Made by a program: the position numbers and the translations under genes
Notes under the pieces: generated by a model
Databases searched by the model: none
What the model saw: only the letters and a program-made list of their open reading frames with translations
What the model was told of the DNA's origin: nothing
Shown here: in pieces, positions 1 to 7,942 of the stretch
Numbering within the stretch: position 1 is the stretch's first letter
How the letters are laid out: each line of letters opens with the position of its first letter
NCBI GenBank assembly: GCA_902470405.1
Contig: CABRGJ010000017.1
Coordinates: 1 to 9,094, forward strand
Source: an uncultured Eggerthella sp.
GTDB taxonomy: Bacteria; Actinomycetota; Coriobacteriia; Coriobacteriales; Eggerthellaceae
Reading direction: 5' to 3'
Length of the DNA stretch: 9,094 bases

Positions 1-711
1 GGTCTCAGAAGCGTTGGTTACAAACCCCGGTAAGGGAGATGTCTGCGAAAGCTGACAGAAGATGAGATAGTCATCTTGTACGACGTAGTGTGCATGCGGC
101 ATGTGCCGTTCGCAGATCTCGCGCCAAAAACCGACACGCTGGTAGAGGAGAAATGTTTCGCCATCAAGGGCGCTTAGAGATATCTCTTCTTGTTTTGCGA
201 GAGGATGTTCTGGTGGCAGAGCGGCGTATAAATGCTCTTCCATGAAAGGAATGGCGATCACATTCGGAAGATCCATGCGATAGGGCAAGATCGCAAGATC
301 GATGATTCCTGATAACAGATCGGATTCGATGTCGCTCAGCGGCGTGAGCTTCGGAACAACTATGAGCTCGGGCTCTTTCTCTGCAATGGCGGGAACCATG
401 CGCCATAGTGGAGCTGGCGCACACGTGCCGATGCGTAGTGTCGATTGCTTGCGAACATGCTCGGCCAGCGCCTCTTCGAGCCGCGCCGCTTCTGAAAGGA
501 CGATGCGTGCATGCCGAAGTGCAAGTTGCCCCGCATCGTTTAAGCGCATACGGTTTTTCGTGCGATCGAAAAGCTGAGCGCCTAGTTCATTCTCGAGTTT
601 TTGGATCGAGCGCGAGAGAGCAGATTGCGAGAGATGAAGTTCTTCTGCAGCACGCGAGAGTGTCCCATTTGACGCAATAGAATCAAGCTGTCTTAACTGC
701 TCCAACTCCAT
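1..711 (-). CDS. LysR-family transcriptional regulator (C-terminus beyond window)
   Basis: This frame is open from an ATG at 711 to the window edge, giving 237 residues; LysR proteins are usually about 290-310 long, so roughly the last 60 are missing. Residues 1-60 form the winged helix-turn-helix: the start MELEQLRQL, the recognition stretch LSQSALSRSIQKLE (27-40) and LGAQLFDR (43-50) are textbook LysR. A linker helix rich in Ala/Glu follows (about 62-88). The effector-binding domain then begins with TLRIGTCAPAPL (91-102), and ESDLLSGIIDLAILP (129-143) matches the family's usual strand-turn. GGGAG lies 6 bases before the start (coding strand). The gene diverges from the hydrolase/reductase cluster, and LysR proteins commonly control the divergent neighbour and themselves, so it is probably the regulator of that cluster. 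The inducer cannot be read from the sequence; a small carbonyl, quinone or oxidant would suit the context. Confidence 0.95.
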   Translation of the reverse strand, partial: MELEQLRQLDSIASNGTLSRAAEELHLSQSALSRSIQKLENELGAQLFDRTKNRMRLNDAGQLALRHARIVLSEAARLEEALAEHVRKQSTLRIGTCAPAPLWRMVPAIAEKEPELIVVPKLTPLSDIESDLLSGIIDLAILPYRMDLPNVIAIPFMEEHLYAALPPEHPLAKQEEISLSALDGETFLLYQRVGFWREICERHMPHAHYVVQDDYLIFCQLSQTSPLPGFVTNASET

Positions 712-833
712 TGCTCTCCCTTTCACTATGCGTCTAGCGCAAACTAAATTGACCAATGAACATTGTACTTCTCTTCGAAGCGGTTCCAAACTAAGAAATA
801 AAGCAGGAAACCTTAAGAAGAAAAGAGACGATC
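712..833. promoter_or_regulatory. Divergent control region between LysR gene and redox cluster
   Basis: These 122 bases separate two divergently read genes. On the minus strand TTGGAA (789-784) and TACAAT (767-762), 16 bases apart, make a plausible promoter for the LysR gene. An exact dyad CAATG-AA-CATTG spans 754-765 and overlaps that -10 element; ATTG-AC-CAAT (748-757) overlaps it in turn, and an 8-base palindrome CTTCGAAG lies at 773-780. A regulator binding the dyad would block its own promoter, as LysR proteins often do. For the plus strand, TTGACC (749-754) resembles a -35 but no -10 lies at the right distance, so an activator-dependent promoter is possible. These are pattern readings only. 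Confidence 0.45.
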
Positions 834-1856
834 ATGAATAAAGGACTTTTCAACGCAAGAGAATTCACGCCTTTCAAGGGAAATCCGTTCGGTCTGGTAT
901 ATGAAGGAGCGCTCAGCGAAAACAGAGAAGGCGCGGTCAATATTCATGCGATCAGCTATCCGCTGCGTGACATTACTGTAGCAGCTAATGTGTATACTCC
1001 CGCAGATTACGATGCAGCGAAAAGCTATCCAGCCGCCGTGGTCGCACATCCTAATGGCGGCGTGAAGGAACAGGTCGCGGGTCTTTATGCGCAGCGTCTT
1101 GCAGCTGCGGGCTATATCACGCTTGCTTTTGATGCTTCATATCAGGGTGAAAGTTCAGGAAAACCACGCAACACCGACATCCCTGCGAATCGTATCGAGG
1201 ACATCCATCGTGCTGCTGACATCCTTTCGGTATATCCCGGCGTCGATCCAAGCCGCCTTGGTGTTCTTGGTATCTGTGGTGGTGGCGGTTATACTGCTGC
1301 GGCAGCGCAAACGGACAAGCGCTTCAAAGCTGTTGCCACGCTTTCTCTTTTCAACTCTGGCATCGTTCGTCGTGATGGCTTTCGCGCAAGTCAAACTGAT
1401 TCCACCGTCGAACGCCTAGAGCAAGCAGCGGCTGCGCGTCAACAGGAAGCTGAGGGCGGAGAAGTTCTCTACACCCCGAATATGTGTGAAACCCTTACCC
1501 CTGAAGAAGCTGATAAGCTTCCTTTTCCTCTCTACCGTGACGGTTATTACTATTATGGCAAGACCCATGCGCATCCAGGATCGAGCTTCTCTTATACCGT
1601 TTCTAGTCTGATTGAGCTCGCGGCATTCGATGCAGCTTCACAAGCGCACCTTATCTCTGTCCCATTGTTGATGATGGCGGGCAAGGAAGCCGACACGTTC
1701 TATATGACGGTCGATGTGTTCGCAAAAGCAACGGGCGCGTCGAAAAAAGAGCTTTTCGAGATCGAGGGTGCCCAGCATATCGAGACGTATTGGAAGCCTG
1801 AGTATGTCGATCAAGCGGTGGCAAAGCTCGTCGAGTTCTTTAACGAAAATCTATAA
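834..1856 (+). CDS. Alpha/beta hydrolase, dienelactone-hydrolase-like (Cys nucleophile)
   Basis: This 340-residue soluble protein has an alpha/beta-hydrolase fold. The segment YPAAVVAHPNGGVKEQ (65-80) is the oxyanion-loop strand, GYITLAFDASYQGES (93-107) the following strand, and GICGGGGY (146-153) the nucleophile elbow with Cys148 where most hydrolases have Ser. Asp287 (in AGKEADTF) and His315 (in GAQHIETY) sit where the acid and base of the triad belong. The elbow G-x-C-x-G-G is known from dienelactone hydrolases, and the overall shape matches YcjY-like hydrolases. An insertion rich in Ala, Glu and Tyr (about 183-255) probably forms the lid. The Shine-Dalgarno is weak (AAGAGA upstream of the ATG). 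It is the first gene of the cluster opposite the LysR regulator. The likely reaction is hydrolysis of an ester, thioester or lactone; the substrate is unknown. No signal peptide is seen. Confidence 0.93.
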   Translation: MNKGLFNAREFTPFKGNPFGLVYEGALSENREGAVNIHAISYPLRDITVAANVYTPADYDAAKSYPAAVVAHPNGGVKEQVAGLYAQRLAAAGYITLAFDASYQGESSGKPRNTDIPANRIEDIHRAADILSVYPGVDPSRLGVLGICGGGGYTAAAAQTDKRFKAVATLSLFNSGIVRRDGFRASQTDSTVERLEQAAAARQQEAEGGEVLYTPNMCETLTPEEADKLPFPLYRDGYYYYGKTHAHPGSSFSYTVSSLIELAAFDAASQAHLISVPLLMMAGKEADTFYMTVDVFAKATGASKKELFEIEGAQHIETYWKPEYVDQAVAKLVEFFNENL

Positions 1857-1901
1857 GCTGTCGGAATCAAAAAACGAACGCTCGAAAAGGAGTGAATGAA
1901 A

Positions 1902-2747
1902 ATGGAATATGTAGAGCTTAATAATGGTGTGAAGATGCCGATGCTTGGGTATGGTGTCTTTCAGGTCCCGAACAACGAGACAGAACGCTGTGTGAGCGAT
2001 GCATTATCGGTAGGTTATCGCCTGATCGACACTGCACAGGCATATGGCAACGAAGAAGGGGTAGGCGCCGCGATCGCGAAGAGCGATGTTGCCCGTGAGG
2101 AGCTGTTCATCACCTCAAAGATATGGATCTCGAATGCGGGTGAAGAGAAGGCGGCTGCATCGATCGATGAATCGCTCAGAAAGCTTGGCACTGATTATAT
2201 CGACTTGATGTTGATCCACCAACCTCTTAGTGACTATTACGGAACGTATCGTGCGATGGAGCGCGCGTATGAAGAAGGCAAGCTCCGTGCAATCGGCGTG
2301 TCGAACTTCTATCCGGATCGTCTGGTCGACCTGTGCAATTTCGCGAAGATTCCACCTATGGTCGATCAGATCGAAACGCATGTGTTCATGCAGCGCGAAG
2401 AAGACCACAAGGTGATGGAGGAATATCATGTTGTGCACGAGGCGTGGGCGCCTTTTGCTGAAGGAAGAAACGATCTGTTCTCAAATCCTGTGCTTGTAGC
2501 TATAGGTGCTAAACACGGCAAATCATCTGCACAGGTCGCATTGCGTTTCCTTATCCAGTCGGGAGTGGTCGTCATTCCAAAGTCGACCCATATTGAGCGC
2601 ATGGAACAGAATTTTGATGTATTTGATTTTGCGCTCGATGCATCTGATATGGATGCGATCCATGCACTCAATGAGGAAAAGAGCCAATTCTTCAGTCACT
2701 ATGACCCGAAGACCGTGCAATATCTTGCAGACATGGGCAAGAACTAG
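1902..2747 (+). CDS. Aldo/keto reductase, AKR5 (2,5-diketogluconate reductase)-like
   Basis: This is a cytoplasmic NADPH-dependent reductase of about 281 residues, the usual AKR5 length. Counting from the ATG at 1902, the catalytic tetrad is visible: Asp43 and Tyr48 in LIDTAQAYGNE, Lys73 in ITSKIW, His106 in LMLIHQP. GVSNFYPDRL (132-141) and VVIPKSTHIERMEQN (223-237) are the family signatures, the latter the NADPH phosphate-binding loop. AAGGAG at 1887-1892 lies 9 bases before the ATG at 1902 but only 3 before the in-frame ATG at 1896, so 1902 is preferred; the alternative adds Met-Lys. The gene follows the hydrolase after about 45 bases, and its stop codon overlaps the ribosome site of the next gene, so the three are probably co-transcribed. 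Relatives such as DkgA and YvgN reduce methylglyoxal and other reactive aldehydes as well as ketoacids; the substrate here is inferred only at that level. Confidence 0.95.
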   Translation: MEYVELNNGVKMPMLGYGVFQVPNNETERCVSDALSVGYRLIDTAQAYGNEEGVGAAIAKSDVAREELFITSKIWISNAGEEKAAASIDESLRKLGTDYIDLMLIHQPLSDYYGTYRAMERAYEEGKLRAIGVSNFYPDRLVDLCNFAKIPPMVDQIETHVFMQREEDHKVMEEYHVVHEAWAPFAEGRNDLFSNPVLVAIGAKHGKSSAQVALRFLIQSGVVVIPKSTHIERMEQNFDVFDFALDASDMDAIHALNEEKSQFFSHYDPKTVQYLADMGKN

Positions 2748-2757
2748 GAGGGCTGTT

Positions 2758-3396
2758 GTGAACACGCCTCTAGACTATTCACTTACGCGTCGTAGCTTCT
2801 TGCGCGCTGCTCTTATTGCAGGGTTGAGCGGAGCAGCATTGCTGACAGGTTGTTCGGCGCAGAGCAAAACAGCAAGCGAAACAGCATCAGGGTCGGAGTC
2901 TGTCGAAGAGGGAACGAAGATACTTGTGGCATTTTATTCTGCTTCAGGTAATACGCGGGCGGTGGCAGAAGAGATCGCACAGGAATTGAATGCGGATCTA
3001 TTCGAGATCACACCGCGTGACCCTTACACGGTCGATGATCTTGATTGGACGGTTGATGATAGTCGTGTGAATATCGAACACGAAGATGAATCAAAGCGCT
3101 CGGTTTCTCTTGTGCAGGTGACACCTGATGAGTTCGATCGCTATGACACCGTACTGATCGGTTATCCCATCTGGTGGGCTATAGCTGCATGGCCCGTGGA
3201 TGATTTTGTTAAAGGCAACGACTTTACGGGCAAGACGATCATTCCATTCTGCACCTCGACTTCATCGGGTCTTGGGAATAGTGTAACTAATCTTGCCCAT
3301 GCAGCAGATTCTGGCAATTGGGAAGACGGCATGCGATTTGCGAGCCATCCTCGTGAAGAGGAAGTACGCGAATGGGTGGAAAGCCTTGATCTATAA
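2758..3396 (+). CDS. Tat-exported lipoprotein with flavodoxin domain
   Basis: This flavin-binding protein of 212 residues is anchored outside the cell. It begins with GTG at 2758, 5 bases after a strong AGGAGGG (2746-2752) that overlaps the stop of the reductase gene; a longer in-frame reading from 2506 would run inside that gene and is rejected. The N-terminus carries the twin-arginine motif LTRRSFLRA (9-17), a hydrophobic stretch and the lipobox LLTGC with Cys32 as the lipidation site. A Ser/Ala/Glu-rich spacer (33-52) follows. The flavodoxin domain (about 53-212) shows the FMN phosphate loop YSASGNTRAVAE (60-71), the flavin-stacking region GYPIWW (135-140) and PFCTSTSSGLG (about 163-173), as in the Flavodoxin_4 group. 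Tat export fits a protein that folds around FMN in the cytoplasm. It probably carries electrons at the outer face of the membrane; its partner is not identifiable here. Confidence 0.93.
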   Translation: MNTPLDYSLTRRSFLRAALIAGLSGAALLTGCSAQSKTASETASGSESVEEGTKILVAFYSASGNTRAVAEEIAQELNADLFEITPRDPYTVDDLDWTVDDSRVNIEHEDESKRSVSLVQVTPDEFDRYDTVLIGYPIWWAIAAWPVDDFVKGNDFTGKTIIPFCTSTSSGLGNSVTNLAHAADSGNWEDGMRFASHPREEEVREWVESLDL

Positions 3397-3410
3397 AAGC
3401 AGTTAGTTTG

Positions 3411-3446
3411 AGCTTTTTCAACACCAGGAGCACAGTTGAAAGAGCT
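3411..3446. repeat. 12-bp inverted repeat between flavodoxin genes
   Basis: Arms at 3411-3422 and 3435-3446 (AGCTTTTTCAAC and GTTGAAAGAGCT) pair over 12 positions with a single G-U and enclose a 12-base loop. No T-run follows, so it is not a standard intrinsic terminator. It lies 14 bases after the lipoprotein stop codon and could serve as an mRNA processing or stability element, or as an operator for the next gene. Confidence 0.6.
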
Positions 3447-3480
3447 ATGCAGAACATGAAGAAGAAAGAAGGGGACGAAG

Positions 3481-3930
3481 ATGTCCATATTATTCATCAA
3501 TGGAAGTGCAGAACATGAGGGTAATACCGCGCAACTCGCATCGATGTTGCTCGATGGTCATAGCTACGAGGTTGTACAGCTTGGTGATATGAAGGTCTAT
3601 GACTATGGCCAGCACTTTGATGACGACCAGTTCGACGAGGTGTTAGCCAAGATGAAGGCCGCCGATGTATTGGTTTTTGGATCGCCTGTTTATTGGCACG
3701 ATCTTTCCGGTATGCTGCGCAATCTCCTTGATCGCTGTTATGGTCCGGTGCCCGAAGGCGGTTTTGCGAACAAGAAGGTCTATTTCTTGTTCCAAGGAGC
3801 AGCACCCACACAAGAGATGCTTGAGCGCGGCAACTATACAATGGGCCGATTCGCAAACCTCTATGGGGCGAGGTATATGGGGATGGCCACCAATGCACGC
3901 GAAGCTCGGAAGCTCGCTCAAACGCTTTAG
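3481..3930 (+). CDS. Flavodoxin-like NAD(P)H-dependent FMN oxidoreductase
   Basis: This small cytoplasmic protein of 149 residues has a flavodoxin-like fold. FINGSAEHEGNTAQLA (5-20) is the FMN phosphate-binding loop of the NADPH-dependent FMN reductase and iron-sulfur flavoprotein superfamily, and VFGSPVYWHDLSGMLRNLLDR (65-85) is its second signature, in which Pro69-Tyr71-Trp72 normally contact the isoalloxazine ring. There are no Cys clusters for an iron-sulfur centre, and the protein is shorter than most relatives (about 170-200), with the C-terminal part reduced. There is no signal peptide, unlike the upstream flavodoxin lipoprotein. AAGGGG (3469-3474) supports the start. It lies 84 bases after the lipoprotein gene, with an inverted repeat in the gap. 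Relatives reduce quinones, nitro compounds or free FMN; a role in two-electron reduction or supply of reduced flavin is an inference. Confidence 0.9.
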   Translation: MSILFINGSAEHEGNTAQLASMLLDGHSYEVVQLGDMKVYDYGQHFDDDQFDEVLAKMKAADVLVFGSPVYWHDLSGMLRNLLDRCYGPVPEGGFANKKVYFLFQGAAPTQEMLERGNYTMGRFANLYGARYMGMATNAREARKLAQTL

Positions 3931-3976
3931 TTGAGTAGTTGCTACGACCTGGATATCCGAGTTTTGATCAGGGGAT

Positions 3977-3985
3977 TGATATAAA
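3977..3985 (+). promoter_or_regulatory. Possible extended -10 promoter
   Basis: TGATATAAA fits the extended -10 pattern TG-N-TATAAT with one mismatch. No good -35 lies upstream. It sits in the 125-base gap before the second aldo/keto reductase and would give a leader of about 60 bases, so the last two genes of the cluster may have their own transcript. Confidence 0.35.
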
Positions 3986-4037
3986 ACAAGACATGCCAGC
4001 ACAGGGTTAGGTCGAAGGCGCGGTTGCGCTCTAGTAG

Positions 4038-6197
<2,160 letters not shown>

Positions 6198-6201
<4 letters not shown>

Positions 6202-6410
6202 CGCCGTTTGACACAAGAGGTCGTTACCCGTAGCGGACACTGACGACAATTATGGTCGCATACCGATCCAGCATCACTAACGCCGATCGATTCTTCTTCG
6301 AGAATAACCGATCGTTGTAGTTGATGTTTAAGATGGGGACCGTCGATCGAATCTTCCGCCGCGGCGCCGCGTCGGCGATGACCCCTTTGGAATGATTCAC
6401 CGAATCTCAT
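6198..6410 (-). CDS. Doubtful small Cys-containing ORF
   Basis: This open frame of 70 residues begins 43 bases downstream of the yqeY stop on the same strand. The C-terminal part has CDHNCRQCPLRVTTSC (about 51-66), four cysteines and a histidine that could bind metal, and a basic tail. No Shine-Dalgarno precedes its ATG, the N-terminal part is rich in Arg and Gly because it crosses a GC-rich palindromic patch, and the product resembles no family I recognise. Its stop codon overlaps the end of the convergent dehydrogenase-like gene. It is more likely chance than gene. Confidence 0.15.
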
Positions 6411-6453
6411 ATTCTCATCAGATGTTTCATGTCCGGAATAGGTATGAAGAGAT
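6202..6453. other. Non-coding gap between convergent genes
   Basis: No gene is convincing in these 252 bases between the convergent dehydrogenase-like gene and yqeY. They contain four copies of CGATC (6263-6267, 6284-6288, 6309-6313, 6344-6348), three extended to CGATCG, a hairpin at 6284-6314 and a GC-rich palindromic patch at 6356-6375. A minus-strand ORF of 70 codons (6198-6410) is described separately. No intrinsic terminator with a T-run is visible for either flanking gene, so the hairpin may be the end of the redox operon. Confidence 0.5.
6284..6314. repeat. Hairpin with CGATCG arms
   Basis: CGATCG (6284-6289) plus ATTCT (6290-6294) pair with AGAAT (6301-6305) and CGATCG (6309-6314), leaving a TCTTCG loop and a three-base bulge AAC. 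It lies about 80 bases after the dehydrogenase-like gene. There is no T-run after it on either strand, so its function as a terminator is uncertain. Confidence 0.45.
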
Positions 6454-6899
6454 TTAGTTCAAGCGCTTACCAAGCTCAGCTGCAGCAGCAGCCTTGTCGA
6501 AATTACCACCTGTGCGTTGCGTGAGCGCACCCATGACCTTGCCCATGTCCTTTTTGGTCGCGATGCTCCCGTTTCTGCGAGCACCTCGTCAATGAGCGCC
6601 ATAAGCTCTGCACCTTCGACCTGTTGTGGCAGATATTCTTCTAAGATCGCAACTTGTTCGGTGAGCGTATCGGTGCGCTCTTGATCGTTTCCTGCCTTGA
6701 TCGAACCGTCGAGTGTTTCTTTGGTCTGTTTGATGACGCGTTTGAGCATAGCGTCGACATCGGCTTCCACGATGTCGCGTCTTTCATCTACTTCGATGGC
6801 CTTCAGCTCGGTATGAACTTGGCGCAAGATATCACGACGGTGATTATCGCGTGCTTTCATCGCAGCTTTGATCTCGTCTTGAAGGGTTTGGTAATCCAT
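6454..6899 (-). CDS. yqeY: GatB/YqeY domain protein with apparent C-terminal frameshift
   Basis: The start is the ATG at 6899, with AAAGGA 8 bases before it; a longer reading from 6968 would run through a terminator and is rejected. The protein MDYQTLQDEIKAAMKARD is the family's opening, and LRQVHTELKAIEVDERRD (25-42) and ILEEYLPQQVEGAEL (85-99) are hallmark YqeY stretches. After Lys116 the frame becomes atypical (RTWARSWVRSRN) and ends at 6459. The adjacent frame instead encodes KDMGKVMGALTQRTGGNFDKAAAAAELGKRLN and stops at 6454, which is the conserved family ending. The switch falls at five A in the coding strand (plus positions 6551-6555): six A gives 148 residues, three gives 147, both normal for YqeY. 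YqeY resembles the tRNA-binding tail of GatB; its precise role is not established. The break could be a sequencing error, a real mutation or slippage. Confidence 0.88.
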
Positions 6900-6930
6900 G
6901 GTGGCGATCCTTTGATTCGTGAAGGGATAT

Positions 6931-6963
6931 AAAAAAGCGACGCGCTCGGGGCACGCCGCTTTT
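6931..6963 (-). terminator. Rho-independent terminator of the PRC-barrel gene
   Basis: On the minus strand AAAAGCGGCGTGC pairs with GCGCGTCGCTTTT over 13 positions, including two G-U pairs, around a five-base loop, and ends in six U. It lies about 50 bases after the stop of the PRC-barrel gene and before yqeY. On the plus strand the same pairs become mismatches, so it acts mainly in the minus direction. Confidence 0.85.
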
Positions 6964-7010
6964 GTCAATGCGTGAACTCGCTTCGTGCGTGTTCGAAGTC
7001 TGCGAACGAA

Positions 7011-7778
7011 TTAGTCGACGCTCATCGTGAGCAGCAAGAGCGCGTCGTGCTTCTTTGCATCGAGTGCGATCTCGCGTGTGATCTCGGTGCCCTTGGGCAG
7101 CGCGAACGTGTCGTCCGAATTGGTGACATCGTCGTTCAGAACCTTGCCAACAAGGAAGTCGACGAGCAGAGCATCTTCATTGGAAAGGCCGTCAGCATTT
7201 GCAACAGGAGCTTCAGCAGGAGTTGCGGTTGCAGCAGCGGCTGGGGTTGCAGGTGCTGCTGCGGGAGCTGTAGCAGGCTCTTTCTTCGCAGGAGCGTCGT
7301 CAGCAGACTGGCGCAGGTCTTCTGCAGACTGGCTGCCGTCGTCGACGAAGACGAAGTCAGGAGCAAAGAACAGGAATGTTTCGGACTGGAATTCCTGACC
7401 ATTTTCAAGCGAGATGGACTTGATAGCACCGAAGACAGGATCGAAATCGAAGCCAGCTACCGTACCGAGCGTGTTACCAGTACGGGAATAAACTTCAACG
7501 CCGATGAGCTTGTTGCTATCGGAAACGAGTTCCTTCGCGGCAGGAGAGTTGGCATCGACGAAAGAGCCGTAGGACTGAACCGTGATGAAGGTATCGCCTG
7601 TTGCGATCGCGTTTTCGAAAGGAAGTGCGATAGCGTTGTTCGTCGAAGCATTCAGGACGATGTAGTGGCTGACTGCCTGCGTATCATAATCGACACGAAG
7701 GCTGCTCATCTTGCCGAGAACCTTTCGTTCGTCCAAGCCGACGATGCTGCGCGTAAGAATCGATTCGTTGGTCTCCAT
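7011..7778 (-). CDS. PRC-barrel domain protein with Ala/Pro linker and C-terminal extra domain
   Basis: This acidic cytoplasmic protein has 255 residues. Residues about 6-75 (ILTRSIVGLDERKVLGKMSSLRVDYD and on) and about 88-147 (KLIGVEVYSRTGNTLGTVAGFDFDP and on) look like two tandem PRC-barrel units, the second the clearer, with its typical G-x-V-x-x-x-x-F turn followed by F-D-P-x-x-G. A flexible linker rich in Ala, Pro, Thr and Glu spans about 150-198. The last 50 residues (VGKVLNDDVTNSDDTFALPKGTEITREIALDAKKHDALL) form a small beta domain of the kind 'V-x-D-x-x-x-x-x-G-x-x-I-x-x-G-x-x-I-T'. There is no signal peptide or membrane segment. AAAGGG lies 5 bases before the ATG, and a strong terminator follows the gene. 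PRC-barrels occur in RimM, the photosynthetic reaction centre H subunit and stress proteins; the role here is unknown. Confidence 0.85.
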   Translation of the reverse strand: METNESILTRSIVGLDERKVLGKMSSLRVDYDTQAVSHYIVLNASTNNAIALPFENAIATGDTFITVQSYGSFVDANSPAAKELVSDSNKLIGVEVYSRTGNTLGTVAGFDFDPVFGAIKSISLENGQEFQSETFLFFAPDFVFVDDGSQSAEDLRQSADDAPAKKEPATAPAAAPATPAAAATATPAEAPVANADGLSNEDALLVDFLVGKVLNDDVTNSDDTFALPKGTEITREIALDAKKHDALLLLTMSVD

Positions 7779-7942
7779 ACTGACCCTTTCTTGAGATAGC
7801 TTCTTGAATCAGCAGGGCGTTTTCATGATCGCCTTGCGTTCTGATAATAGACTCATTGTATATGAAACTAACAGAGATATGAGAAAAACTCACACTTTAA
7901 TCCCTACTTATTTACCGTTTCGTTGATAAGGGGAATGGCGTC
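7779..7942. other. Intergenic region upstream of the PRC-barrel gene
   Basis: These 164 bases separate two minus-strand genes and are AT-rich in the middle. On the minus strand TATACAAT (7862-7855) resembles a -10 element and would give a leader of about 70 bases, but no recognisable -35 lies upstream. No clear terminator for the VanW-family gene is seen, only a 4-bp stem TGAG/CTCA at 7879-7891. A short minus ORF (7684-7893) overlaps the PRC-barrel gene and is a shadow. Confidence 0.35.

Noticed and set aside
2506..3396. Long version of the flavodoxin lipoprotein starting inside the AKR gene
   Set aside because: The extra 84 residues are out-of-frame AKR sequence. The GTG at 2758 has a strong ribosome site and exposes the Tat signal at the N-terminus.
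6459..6968. Extended N-terminus of yqeY from 6968
   Set aside because: The extension crosses the terminator stem and its U-tract. The ATG at 6899 has a ribosome site and gives the standard family start.
6963..6968. Perfect TTGACA on the minus strand as the yqeY -35
   Set aside because: At the normal spacing the -10 position is GCGCGT inside the terminator stem, so no promoter can be built from it.
7195..7290. Repeated GCAGGAG/GCAGC-like units as a possible tandem repeat
   Set aside because: They encode the Ala/Pro-rich linker of the PRC-barrel protein; the repetition is codon-level low complexity without a regular period.
6972..7799. Plus-strand ORF of 275 codons opposite the PRC-barrel gene
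   Set aside because: It is the antisense of a well-supported gene with its own ribosome site and terminator. The product is Cys/Arg-rich low-complexity sequence from the Ala/Pro linker region, and no ribosome site precedes it.
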